A stretch of DNA of 14,979 nt, taken from assembly GCA_949127695.1 (NCBI GenBank), contig CASBQH010000487.1, forward strand, positions 1-14,979. Direction: 5' to 3'. Under the pieces are notes generated by a model. That model was given only the letters and a program-made list of their open reading frames with translations. It had not been told where the DNA came from and ran no database searches. Shown piece after piece: positions 7,485 through 14,956 of this stretch (the first letter of the stretch is position 1; each line of letters opens with the position of its first letter). The stretch is from Synechococcales cyanobacterium PMM_0073. GTDB taxonomy: Bacteria; Cyanobacteriota; Cyanobacteriia; Elainellales; Elainellaceae. A program made the position numbers and the translations under genes.

Positions 7485-7934
7485 ATGACTCAAACGCTAA
7501 AGATAGATCCGCAGTCAGGCGCTCGCATTTTACTCGTTGAAGACAATGAGGCGAGTCGTCATCTGATGAGTGACTATCTTGAACATTACGGATATCGGGT
7601 GATGGCGCTGGCTAAAGGGGCGCTGTTTGCTCAGACTATGCAGCAATTCCGCCCCGATCTGGTCTTGCTCGATCTCAAACTGCCCGATGTGGATGGCTTT
7701 ACGCTCTTGCAGCAGCGCTCCTCAGACTTCCTAGATGTGCCCATTATTGTAATTTCGGCTTTCGCCTTCCAGGCTGACCAGCAGCGCGCCTTGGAGCTAG
7801 GAGCATCTCAATATTTGGTGAAGCCTGTGAGTCTGACTCAGCTGAAGCAGGTGATTTGGCAGGCGCTAGAGCCATCGTCTGGGGCAATAGAAGAGCCCCA
7901 ATTCACAGGCGCGCTTCGACCACCGCCGCATTAG
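7485..7934 (+). CDS. Stand-alone response regulator receiver domain (CheY-like)
   Basis: This 149-residue protein is a single receiver domain with no output domain. The acidic pocket is ILLVEDNE (Glu19, Asp20). The phosphorylation site is Asp63 in VLLDLKLPDVDG. The switch residue is Ser91 in IVISAFAF, and the conserved lysine is Lys113 in YLVKPVS. All key residues for aspartyl phosphorylation are therefore present. The C-terminal ~20 residues are Pro/Gly-rich and look disordered. It probably relays phosphate from a histidine kinase encoded elsewhere to a protein partner. It lies 255 bp after the TPR gene on the same strand; a functional link is possible but unproven. No good Shine-Dalgarno is visible. 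The ATG at 7485 was chosen because the receiver fold begins about 14 residues later. Confidence 0.9.
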   Translation: MTQTLKIDPQSGARILLVEDNEASRHLMSDYLEHYGYRVMALAKGALFAQTMQQFRPDLVLLDLKLPDVDGFTLLQQRSSDFLDVPIIVISAFAFQADQQRALELGASQYLVKPVSLTQLKQVIWQALEPSSGAIEEPQFTGALRPPPH

Positions 7935-7983
7935 CCTCCAGATTTTGGGGAGACTTGCGCTAAAGCATTCAACTGGCTAAGAG

Positions 7984-8036
7984 AGCGGCTCAGACCACTG
8001 TCTCAACCACTGTCCCGACCATTGTCCTGAGCCGCT
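7984..8036. repeat. Inverted repeat enclosing a 12-nt tandem repeat
   Basis: AGCGGCTCAG (7984-7993) and CTGAGCCGCT (8027-8036) are perfect 10-bp inverted arms. The 33 bases between them, with the first three bases of the second arm, form three 12-nt units: ACCACTGTCTCA (7994-8005), ACCACTGTCCCG (8006-8017) and ACCATTGTCCTG (8018-8029). A TTGGCCAA palindrome follows at 8036-8043. There is no T-run after the stem, so it is not a standard intrinsic terminator. Confidence 0.75.
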
Positions 8037-8101
8037 TGGCCAAAAATCTCTGTCCCCCAGACACTTGCCAACTGCTACCAGCCATCAGACACTGAAGGTG
8101 G

Positions 8102-8142
8102 GAATTGAATGTTTGTTAAGCGCTTGTTAAGCGGCAGCTAAG
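8102..8142 (-). promoter_or_regulatory. 11-bp-period direct repeats (Pho-box-like) before glgC
   Basis: Two identical octamers, TTGTTAAG at 8113-8120 and 8124-8131, are spaced three bases apart. Weaker copies keep the same register: GAATTGAA at 8102-8109 and CAGCTAAG at 8135-8142. Read on the minus strand the units are CTTAGCTG, CTTAACAA, CTTAACAA and TTCAATTC. Cyanobacterial Pho boxes are described as PyTTAA-type octamers (CTTAACCT-like) repeated with 3-bp gaps. The unit, gap and period fit, but the last bases of each unit do not. The array ends against the glgC ribosome binding site, so it would act as a repressor site or in the leader. Confidence 0.35.
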
Positions 8143-8150
8143 AGGTTATT

Positions 8151-9440
8151 GTGAAAAACGTACTTGCCATTATTCTAGGCGGGGGTGCTGGCACCCGGTT
8201 ATATCCATTGACCAAGCTTCGAGCCAAGCCTGCCGTCCCAATTGCTGGCAAATATCGCTTGATTGATATTCCAGTCAGCAACTGCATCAACTCAGATATT
8301 TTCAAAATCTACGTCCTGACTCAGTTCAACTCAGCCTCGCTGAACCGACATATTTCGCGCACCTACAATTTCTCGGCCTTCGACCAAGGCTTTGTCGAGG
8401 TTTTAGCCGCCCAGCAAACTCCCGAAAACCCCAATTGGTTTCAGGGCACTGCCGACGCCGTGCGGCAATATCTGCGGCTGTTTGAAGATAGCGAAACCGA
8501 AGAATGTCTCATCTTGTCCGGCGACCATCTCTACCGGATGGACTACAGCAAGTTTGTGCAGCATCACCGCGACACCAAAGCCGACATCACGATTTCGGTG
8601 GTGCCAATGGCCGAAGAGAATGCCTCAGATTTTGGCTTGGTCAAAACAGATAAGGCCGGACGAATTCTCTCGTTTATTGAGAAACCCAAGGGCGAGGCGT
8701 TGAAAAAAGCCCAAGTCGATACGACCAAGCTGGGCTTAACGCCCGAAGAAGCTCGTCAGAAGCCCTACATTGCCTCAATGGGCATCTATGTGTTTAAAAC
8801 TTCGACGCTCATTGAGCTGCTCAGGAAGTCAGTTGAGCAGACTGACTTTGCCAAAGAAATCCTGCCGCCCGCCGCCGAAACCCTGAATGTCCAGGCTTAT
8901 CTGTTCAGCGACTATTGGGAAGATATTGGCACAATTAAGGCGTTTTATGAAGCCAATCTGGCTCTCACCGATCAGCCACGGCCAGCCTTTAGCTTCTATG
9001 ATGAAACCGCCCCAATCTACACGCGGGGACGCTCGCTGCCGCCCACCAAAATGCTCAACTGCGCCATCACCGACTCAATGGTGGGCGATGGCTGCATCCT
9101 GAAAGAATGCCAGATTCACCATTCGGTGCTGGGCATCCGGACGCGAATTGAGTCTGGATGCACCATCCAAGACACGCTAATTATGGGAGCTGACTATTAC
9201 CAGCCCTTCTCAGAGCGCCAGACCGACTGCAACGAAACCAAAATCCCGCTGGGAATCGGAGCCAACAGCACCATACGCGGCGCAATCATCGACAAGAACG
9301 CCCGCATCGGCTGCGATGTGCAGATCATCAACAAAGATGGCGTTGAGGAAGCGCAGCGCGAAGATCTAGGCTTCTATATCCGCAGCGGCATTGTTGTGAC
9401 GATTAAAAACGCACTAATTGCCGATGGCACGATTATCTAA
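8151..9440 (+). CDS. glgC: Glucose-1-phosphate adenylyltransferase (ADP-glucose pyrophosphorylase)
   Basis: This 429-residue enzyme makes ADP-glucose from ATP and glucose-1-phosphate, the committed step of glycogen synthesis in the cytosol. The nucleotidyltransferase domain starts with [23 protein letters not shown] (residues 8-30). It continues through [44 protein letters not shown] and [11 protein letters not shown]-terminal beta-helix domain carries the allosteric site. Lys382 (IIDKNARIG) and Lys419 ([10 protein letters not shown]) fall exactly where the two 3-phosphoglycerate activator lysines are numbered in Anabaena GlgC, so 3-PGA activation and phosphate inhibition are expected. The start is GTG with an AGAGG ribosome binding site at 8141-8145. 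The gene stands alone; nearby genes are not glycogen genes. Confidence 0.98.
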   Translation: MKNVLAIILGGGAGTRLYPLTKLRAKPAVPIAGKYRLIDIPVSNCINSDIFKIYVLTQFNSASLNRHISRTYNFSAFDQGFVEVLAAQQTPENPNWFQGTADAVRQYLRLFEDSETEECLILSGDHLYRMDYSKFVQHHRDTKADITISVVPMAEENASDFGLVKTDKAGRILSFIEKPKGEALKKAQVDTTKLGLTPEEARQKPYIASMGIYVFKTSTLIELLRKSVEQTDFAKEILPPAAETLNVQAYLFSDYWEDIGTIKAFYEANLALTDQPRPAFSFYDETAPIYTRGRSLPPTKMLNCAITDSMVGDGCILKECQIHHSVLGIRTRIESGCTIQDTLIMGADYYQPFSERQTDCNETKIPLGIGANSTIRGAIIDKNARIGCDVQIINKDGVEEAQREDLGFYIRSGIVVTIKNALIADGTII

Positions 9441-9643
9441 TCACCTAGATATCTCCTGGCATCGTGAAATTGATCCAAGCGGGGACTCAAGCTAGGTTAT
9501 TTTTTGCTGGAGCTATAGGCTTGGACTGAAAGCGAACAGTACGGCAATCCCCCCCTGATCTCCGCAAAAACCGAACCAGACTGAGCCTCAGAAATGAGTA
9601 GGTTATAGATGCAGTATTCTGACTTTTTAGAGGGATTGGGTTG

Positions 9644-10639
9644 ATGGCGACCACCGGCTTCAAAGACTATTACGCCACGCTGGGCGTGAGCAAAGCGGCC
9701 ACAGCTGAGCAGATTAAGCAGGCATTTCGCAAGCTGGCGCGCAAGCATCACCCTGATGTGAATCCCGGCGATAAGTCGGCTGAAGCCAAATTTAAAGAAA
9801 TCAACGAAGCCTACGAGGTGCTCTCCGACAGCGACAAACGCCAGAAATACGACCAGTATGGCCAATATTGGGATCGGATGGGCGGCATGGGCAGCCCTGG
9901 AGCAAGCAGCGCAGGCTTTGACCCCAATAGCTTTGACTTCAGCCAATATGGCAGCTTTGATGAGTTTGTCAACGAGCTATTGGGGCGATTTGGGGGGAAT
10001 GCGGCTGGAGCGCAGAACTATGCCTACCGAAGCGCAACTAGCCCCGGCACAGGCTTTGGCGGCTTTAGCGACACAGGCTACCGCGATCCGGCGGCAGGGG
10101 CTGGCCAAGATCTTGAATCTGCCATGAGCCTGACCCTGAGCGAAGCTTTTAATGGCGTCCAGCGTCGCCTGGGCTTGGGCAACGAAACAATCACCGTGCG
10201 GATTCCAGCAGGCGTTAAATCAGGCAGCCGCATCCGAGTCAAAGAAAAAGGCCAGATCAACCCGGTTAGCAAGCGGCGCGGCGATCTCTATCTGGTGGTT
10301 GAGATCAAGCCACACAGCTTTTTTAAGCTAGAGGGCGATAGCCTCAGCTGCGAGCTGCCGATTACGCCGGATGAAGCGGTGCTGGGTGCAGCAATTGAAG
10401 TGCCCACCCCAGACGGCAGCGTCACCATGAATATTCCGGCTAGCATTCGCTCTGGCCAAACGCTGCGGCTCAGAGGCAAAGGCTGGCGCAGCCCCAGCGG
10501 CGAACGCGGCGACCAGCTGGTGCGCGTCACCATTGTGCCGCCTGCGGCCATCAGCGACAGCGAACGCCAGCTGTATGAACAGCTTCGCGCCATCCGCAGC
10601 ATTGATCCGCGCAGCCACTTGCAGCAGATCCGGCTTTAA
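9644..10639 (+). CDS. DnaJ-type (class II, zinc-finger-less) Hsp40 co-chaperone
   Basis: This 331-residue J-protein stimulates the ATPase of DnaK (Hsp70) and delivers substrates. The J domain spans residues ~8-73 ([19 protein letters not shown]), with the essential HPD tripeptide at 36-38. A Gly/Ser/Phe-rich linker follows (~77-160; [13 protein letters not shown] and similar). Two beta-sandwich substrate-binding domains come next, marked by [30 protein letters not shown] and [17 protein letters not shown]. No CxxCxGxG zinc-finger repeats are present, so this is a CbpA/DnaJ2-like protein rather than canonical DnaJ. A TTG at 9641 directly precedes the ATG at 9644. AGAGGG at 9629-9634 serves either; ATG is preferred. 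The gene is flanked by ~200-250 bp spacers and appears monocistronic. No CIRCE-type heat-shock operator is seen upstream. Confidence 0.93.
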   Translation: MATTGFKDYYATLGVSKAATAEQIKQAFRKLARKHHPDVNPGDKSAEAKFKEINEAYEVLSDSDKRQKYDQYGQYWDRMGGMGSPGASSAGFDPNSFDFSQYGSFDEFVNELLGRFGGNAAGAQNYAYRSATSPGTGFGGFSDTGYRDPAAGAGQDLESAMSLTLSEAFNGVQRRLGLGNETITVRIPAGVKSGSRIRVKEKGQINPVSKRRGDLYLVVEIKPHSFFKLEGDSLSCELPITPDEAVLGAAIEVPTPDGSVTMNIPASIRSGQTLRLRGKGWRSPSGERGDQLVRVTIVPPAAISDSERQLYEQLRAIRSIDPRSHLQQIRL

Positions 10640-10697
10640 GCTGGCTGGCAAACTGTATCAATAACAATCCTTCACAAAAATGCACCGGGCTGTACTG

Positions 10698-10731
10698 CCT
10701 GATTTTTAAGCAAACCTGACTTTTAAGCAAA
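10698..10731 (+). repeat. 17-bp direct tandem repeat upstream of the binding-protein gene
   Basis: CCTGATTTTTAAGCAAA (10698-10714) is followed directly by CCTGACTTTTAAGCAAA (10715-10731), identical in 16 of 17 bases. Just after it, CCTGCGAAACAGG (10738-10750) can form a 4-bp hairpin. The repeat is about 160 bases before the start codon in the 254-bp spacer after the J-protein gene. It is not near a tRNA and has no mobile-element context, so an operator-type role or simple slippage duplication are the options. Confidence 0.75.
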
Positions 10732-10770
10732 ACAGAACCTGCGAAACAGGCCAGTTTTGCGATAGTCTGC

Positions 10771-10805
10771 TGCGGTTTTGGCGATGGCACCTTGCTAAAA
10801 CCGCA
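10771..10805. promoter_or_regulatory. Inverted repeat in the transporter promoter region
   Basis: TGCGGTTTT (10771-10779) and AAAACCGCA (10797-10805) are a perfect 9-bp inverted repeat with a 17-base loop. The 3' arm is not followed by a T-run on either strand, so a terminator is unlikely. It could be a protein-binding site or a structured leader element for the downstream gene. The remaining stretch to 10893 is AT-rich with no confident -35/-10 pair. Confidence 0.4.
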
Positions 10806-10893
10806 AACTTAGCTGCTTTTCTAAGCGGTACAGTTGTGATACAAGTAATGAATCAAAATTCCAGATATTAATTTTCAAACCAAGGTATTGCTC

Positions 10894-12189
10894 ATGAAGG
10901 CTTCGTTGAAACAGTTTGCTTTGATGCTGGGTCTGCTCTCAATGGCCGCGAGCTGTACGCCCACCCCCACCACCACAGCCGAAAGTCCGGCGGCAACAGC
11001 CAGCCCGGAAGCCAGCCCCGCCGTCGCTTCCGGGCCCGCCATTTCGACCGATGGCGATGTGATTATTGCCTCTAGCCTGCCAATGACTGGCAGCTCGCTC
11101 GGCCAGACTCAAACCATTGTGAATAGCATTCAGCTGGCGCTAGATGAAGTCAACTCTACCGTCTGTGACGGCAAGCTAAAAGTTGGGTTCCAGACTTTTG
11201 ATGACGCGACTGCCGCTGCGGGCAAATGGGATCCGGCACAGGTGACAGCCAACTCCAACACGATTGTGGCTAACGACAAGATCGTGGCCGTGATTGGCAC
11301 CTTTAACTCCGGCGCAGCTAAGCTCGCTATCCCCATTTTCAACCAGGGGAGTCTGGCCATGGTCAGCCCAGCCAACACCTATCCCGGCCTCACTAAGCCC
11401 GGAACTGGGGAAAAAGGCGAACCTGACACCTACTACCCCAACGGCAAGCGCAATTATGCCCGCGTTGTGCCTGCCGACGATCTGCAAGGCGCTGCGGGTG
11501 CCAATTGGTCTAAGACGCTGGGTGCCCAGAAGGTTTATATTCTGGATGACCAGGAGCTATATGGCAAAGGTCTGGCTGATGTCTACGAAAAAGATGCCAA
11601 AACCCTCGGCCTCGAAGTCGTAGGCCGTGAAGGCATCAACCCCAAAGCCGCTGACTACCGAGCGTTGATGAACAAAATCAAGGATCTAGGTCCTGACTTA
11701 ATCTACTTCGGCGGCATCACCCAAAACAACGCCGGACAGCTAGTCAAAGACATGCGAAACGTCGGCATGACTGACGTGAAGTTTATGGGGCCAGATGGGA
11801 TCAACGAGCAGGCTCTGATTGATGCAGCGGGCAAAGATTCAGAAGGGGTCTATGCCACCTTTGGCGGCATCCCGCCCAAAGAGCTAACCGGCAAGGGCAA
11901 AGAGTGGTATGACGCCTACAAAGCCAAGTTCAACTCTGAGCCAGAGCCTTATGCCGCCTATGGCTATGAGGCCGCTCAAGTTGTGTTGCAGGCGCTCGGC
12001 AAGGTCTGCGAAGGCAACCGGGATGCAGTGCGCGAAACGGTGATGGCAACCAAAGATTTTCCAGGACTGCTGGGCACTTGGAGCTTTGACGCCAATGGAG
12101 ATACCACCATCACCAAAATGTCGGGTAGCGAAGTCAAAGATGGCAAGTGGGTCTTTGCTGAAACGCTCGATGCGAAAGTCGGGAAATAG
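10894..12189 (+). CDS. Amino-acid (HAAT/Liv family) ABC transporter substrate-binding lipoprotein
   Basis: This 431-residue protein begins with a lipoprotein signal peptide: basic start, hydrophobic LMLGLLSMAAS, then Cys21 for lipidation. The -3 Ala (AASC) is a slightly relaxed lipobox. A Pro/Thr/Ala-rich tether (22-50) leads to a periplasmic type I binding fold (Peripla_BP_6): VIIASSLPMTGSSLG, ALDEVN, VIGTFNSGAAKLAIPIFNQ, YGKGLADVYEKDAK, DLIYFGGITQNNAGQLVKDMR and YAAYGYEAAQVVLQAL. It should capture the substrate for the two permeases that follow. By family this is a neutral/branched-chain amino acid such as in the cyanobacterial Nat N-I system, but urea-type or other HAAT ligands cannot be excluded. 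The frame also opens at a TTG (10888). ATG 10894 is preferred, with AAGG at 10882-10885 eight bases upstream. A hairpin separates it from the permease gene. Confidence 0.92.
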   Translation: MKASLKQFALMLGLLSMAASCTPTPTTTAESPAATASPEASPAVASGPAISTDGDVIIASSLPMTGSSLGQTQTIVNSIQLALDEVNSTVCDGKLKVGFQTFDDATAAAGKWDPAQVTANSNTIVANDKIVAVIGTFNSGAAKLAIPIFNQGSLAMVSPANTYPGLTKPGTGEKGEPDTYYPNGKRNYARVVPADDLQGAAGANWSKTLGAQKVYILDDQELYGKGLADVYEKDAKTLGLEVVGREGINPKAADYRALMNKIKDLGPDLIYFGGITQNNAGQLVKDMRNVGMTDVKFMGPDGINEQALIDAAGKDSEGVYATFGGIPPKELTGKGKEWYDAYKAKFNSEPEPYAAYGYEAAQVVLQALGKVCEGNRDAVRETVMATKDFPGLLGTWSFDANGDTTITKMSGSEVKDGKWVFAETLDAKVGK

Positions 12190-12206
12190 GCCAGCACCCT
12201 GATGCA

Positions 12207-12243
12207 AAGCCGGGGGCAGATGCTAAAGCGTTTGTCCCCGCTT
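12207..12243 (+). terminator. Intercistronic hairpin after the binding-protein gene (possible attenuator)
   Basis: AAGC-C-GGGGGCA (12207-12218) pairs with TGTCCCCGCTT (12233-12243). This gives 11 pairs including one G-U, with one bulged C and a 14-base loop. A weak pyrimidine tract (CTGTCTCTCCCC) follows instead of a T-run, so full termination is doubtful. It may protect the binding-protein mRNA from 3' decay or cause partial termination, lowering permease expression. Confidence 0.5.
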
Positions 12244-12313
12244 AGTCTGTCTCTCCCCATGAGATTTTAAAATTCCCTCTAGATCTCCCTACCCGTTGTT
12301 GACGGCTCGTTTC

Positions 12314-13390
12314 ATGAAGCAGTGGCAGAAAATTGTTCTGTACTTGATGGTCGGCTACTTTATTTTGCTCTTAGGACCGGTGGCTGGCCTAGATCTGCCG
12401 CGTATTGCTCAAGATATTGCCCGCAGCCCCTCGCTGCTAGTCACCCAGCTGTTGGTTGGGCTAATTAACGGCGCAATTATTGCCGTGATTGCGCTGGGCT
12501 ACACCCTGGTCTACGGCATCATTGAGCTGATTAACTTTGCCCATGGCGACCTATACATGCTAGGAGGCTTTGCCGCCCTGACCGTAATGGGAGCCTTGGG
12601 CGTGCAGGACGGTGCACCGTTTGTCTCCTCAATTCTGCCAATGCTGCTAGCGCTAATTGTGGCCGCTGGCTTCTGTGCCGGACTGAATATTCTGACCGAG
12701 CGCTATGCCTACCGCCCGTTGCGAAATGCCCCCCGCCTTGCGCCGCTAATTTCCGCGATTGGCGTCTCGTTTATCTTTCAGAATCTGGGGCTGTTTTGGG
12801 GCGGACTGCGCTCGTTCATCCCAATTATGGGCAACACCGCCGCTGCCCCCAAAAGCTTCCCCGATCTGCTGCCCCGAATCAATATTTTGGCGGCAATGGG
12901 CATCCAGTCTAAGGTGGAATTTACCGTCAAAGATCTGGTGGTGCTGGTGGTGGCTGTGGGGCTGATGATTGGGCTGAATCTGTTTATCCAGCGAACCTCA
13001 GCAGGCAAGGCGATGCGAGCCGTGGCGCAAAACCGAGATGCAGCCAGAATTGTCGGCATCAACGTCGATCAAATTATTGTGCTGACGTTTTTGATTGGCG
13101 GGGCGCTGGCCGGTTCGGCAGGGCTGCTGGTGGGGCTGTACAACAACACCATCGTGTTCACAATGGGCTTCACGGCAGGGCTGCGAGCTTTTACGGCGGC
13201 AGTTCTGGGCGGCATTGGCAATATTACGGGCGCGATGCTGGGCGGCATTTTAATTGGCCTACTCTCGGCGCTGAGCGATCAGTATTTGTCGAGCCGCTGG
13301 ACAGATGCCTGGGTGTTTGGCGTGCTGGTGCTGATTCTGGTGTTTCGCCCCAGCGGGCTGTTGGGTGAAAACCTGCAAGAAAAGGTATAG
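12314..13390 (+). CDS. livH: LivH-like ABC transporter permease
   Basis: This 358-residue inner-membrane permease of the HAAT family is one of two that form the translocation path with LivM. After an amphipathic/hydrophobic N-terminus of ~40 residues, the conserved core begins VGLINGAIIAVIALGYTLVYGIIELINFAHGDLYMLGG. The cytoplasmic coupling loop is GKAMRAVAQNRDAARIVGIN, followed by FLIGGALAGSAGLLVG and FTAAVLGGIGNITGAMLGG. About eight to nine membrane segments are apparent. It is ~50 residues longer than E. coli LivH (308), mostly at the N-terminus and a loop after LGLFWGGLRSFIP. The start is uncertain: ATG 12314 is chosen, with TTGs at 12296 and 12299 also in frame, and none has a good ribosome binding site. 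The TAG stop overlaps the ribosome binding site of livM. Confidence 0.92.
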   Translation: MKQWQKIVLYLMVGYFILLLGPVAGLDLPRIAQDIARSPSLLVTQLLVGLINGAIIAVIALGYTLVYGIIELINFAHGDLYMLGGFAALTVMGALGVQDGAPFVSSILPMLLALIVAAGFCAGLNILTERYAYRPLRNAPRLAPLISAIGVSFIFQNLGLFWGGLRSFIPIMGNTAAAPKSFPDLLPRINILAAMGIQSKVEFTVKDLVVLVVAVGLMIGLNLFIQRTSAGKAMRAVAQNRDAARIVGINVDQIIVLTFLIGGALAGSAGLLVGLYNNTIVFTMGFTAGLRAFTAAVLGGIGNITGAMLGGILIGLLSALSDQYLSSRWTDAWVFGVLVLILVFRPSGLLGENLQEKV

Positions 13391-13393
13391 GAG
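13389..13393 (+). promoter_or_regulatory. livM ribosome binding site overlapping the livH stop
   Basis: AGGAG lies six bases before the ATG at 13400 and shares bases with the TAG stop of livH (13388-13390). It supports the long LivM start and translational coupling. Confidence 0.7.
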
Positions 13394-13399
13394 CTGCCG

Positions 13400-14956
13400 A
13401 TGAACCTCTGGAAGATTATTCGTTCGAGCAGCATCCTGGGCGCAATTGGCTCGCTGACGGTGCTGCTGTTTGGCGGCTGGAGCGGTGCGGTGATTGGCTG
13501 GCTGCTGGGCACTGGCATCGGCTTTATGAGCAGCCATGACAAGCCAATTCAAACCCCCAAAACTGGCGCTCAAGTCGGCGGCCTAGCTGGACTAGGGCTA
13601 GGAATTTGGCTGCTGATCTCTAGCCTGCTAGAAGGGCTATTGCTGCGCCCGCTCTCTGGACGCGCCACCGTGCCGTTTGGCCCAGCGCTGCTCTATGGGC
13701 TGGCCGGATTAGGCATGGCAGTCTGTGCAGCAGCGCTGATGGCCGCGATTCAGGGCTTGGCTCATCCGGCTCAAAAGCGCGCCACGCAGCTCACCATCGC
13801 CTTTATTCTGCTGCTCTATCCGTTTGTCGATCAAATTGCCCAAACGGGCTGGATCGCCACCATTATCCAGATCCAGATTTTTGCGATGCTGGCGCTGGGG
13901 CTGAATATTACGGTGGGCTATGCGGGGCTGCTGGATCTGGGCTATGCGGCCTTCTTTGCAATTGGCGCTTACGCCACGGGGATGCTCTCCTCGCCGCATC
14001 TAGGCATCGAGTGGAACTTCTGGATCGTGATCTGGATTGCGGCAGGCGTAGCGGCCATCGCAGGCGTCATGTTGGGAGCACCCACCTTGCCTCTGCGCGG
14101 CGACTATCTGGCAATTGTGACGCTGGGCTTTGGCGAAATCATCCCGATTGTGTTTCGCAACCTCACCGAGATCAAAATCACCGAGCCAATCTCTGGCCTG
14201 CTGGCGACGCTGCTGAATCGACCAGAGCTGGCGATTTGTTTAGTCGGCTGCACCGAGCCGTTTAACCTCACCAACGGCGAAGCTGGGATCAACCCCATTG
14301 GCCGCCCCTCGCTGCCCATTGTCGGCACATTTGGCACCAATCCGTTTCCCTGGTACTACTTGGTGCTGGTGCTGGTGCTGTTCTCTATGTTCATCATTGG
14401 CCGGCTGCGCGACTCGCGCTTAGGGCGGGCTTGGGCGGCGCTCCGTGAAGATGAGCTGGCTGCTAGCGCCATGGGCATTAACCGCGTCAGCACTAAGCTG
14501 CTAGCCTTTTCGATGGGCGCGACTTTTGCCGGGTTTGCCGGGGCGTTCTATGCGGCCTACATTACCGCCATTTTCCCCAGCGTTTTTGACTTTTCGGTTT
14601 CGGTGATCATTCTCTGCATGGTGATTTTAGGCGGCTTGGGCAATATGGTCGGCGTGCTGCTGGGCTGCATTATCATCATGTCGGCAGACCGACTCTATTT
14701 GCCTAAGCTAGCCGAAGTGCTGAAGGGTTTACTGAATACCTCGGTGCTGCCCAACATCAGCAATCCGGCGCTGCGTGACTTTATTGCTACCAGCCTGGAC
14801 CCGATCCAAATGCGGCTATTTCTGTTTGGGCTGGTGCTGGTGACAATGATGATTGTCCGGCCAGAAGGGCTAGTGCCCAGCGCCCGCCGTAAGGCAGAGC
14901 TGCATGAAGCTGACCCAGCCGCCAACGACTCGCTTGCAGATATAAGGAGCGCCTGA
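13400..14956 (+). CDS. livM: LivM-like ABC transporter permease with long N-terminal membrane extension
   Basis: This 518-residue second permease is markedly longer than E. coli LivM (425). The conserved core starts near residue 130 and includes MLALGLNITVGYAGLLDLGYAAFFAIGAYATG (163-194) and LPLRGDYLAIVTLGFGEI. It also has the coupling loop GRLRDSRLGRAWAALREDELAASAMGIN and a final VILGGLGNMVGVLLG. The first ~125 residues add three Gly/Ala-rich hydrophobic segments (about 12-42, 57-82 and 93-117). The loop after FGEIIPIVFRNLTEI carries about 35 extra residues, including CLVGC, before LTNGEAGINPIGRPSLP. The C-terminus is charged and hydrophilic. The start is well supported by AGGAG at 13389-13393. 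Nine bases separate it from livH. The stop overlaps the next ATG as TGATG. Confidence 0.92.
   Translation: MNLWKIIRSSSILGAIGSLTVLLFGGWSGAVIGWLLGTGIGFMSSHDKPIQTPKTGAQVGGLAGLGLGIWLLISSLLEGLLLRPLSGRATVPFGPALLYGLAGLGMAVCAAALMAAIQGLAHPAQKRATQLTIAFILLLYPFVDQIAQTGWIATIIQIQIFAMLALGLNITVGYAGLLDLGYAAFFAIGAYATGMLSSPHLGIEWNFWIVIWIAAGVAAIAGVMLGAPTLPLRGDYLAIVTLGFGEIIPIVFRNLTEIKITEPISGLLATLLNRPELAICLVGCTEPFNLTNGEAGINPIGRPSLPIVGTFGTNPFPWYYLVLVLVLFSMFIIGRLRDSRLGRAWAALREDELAASAMGINRVSTKLLAFSMGATFAGFAGAFYAAYITAIFPSVFDFSVSVIILCMVILGGLGNMVGVLLGCIIIMSADRLYLPKLAEVLKGLLNTSVLPNISNPALRDFIATSLDPIQMRLFLFGLVLVTMMIVRPEGLVPSARRKAELHEADPAANDSLADIRSA
14944..14949 (+). promoter_or_regulatory. Ribosome binding site of the gene entering the window edge
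   Basis: AAGGAG lies six bases before the ATG at 14956, within the last codons of livM. It supports the reading of that ATG as a real start. Confidence 0.7.

Noticed and set aside
9446..9520. Possible terminator after glgC near the TTATTTTTTGCTGG stretch
   Set aside because: A T-run is present, but no convincing stem precedes it.
10828..10842. NtcA-like site GTA...TAC upstream of the transporter operon
   Set aside because: The half-sites are nine bases apart. NtcA needs GTA-N8-TAC, and no -10 box lies at the usual 22-23 bases downstream. The context (amino-acid uptake) is tempting, but the spacing fails.
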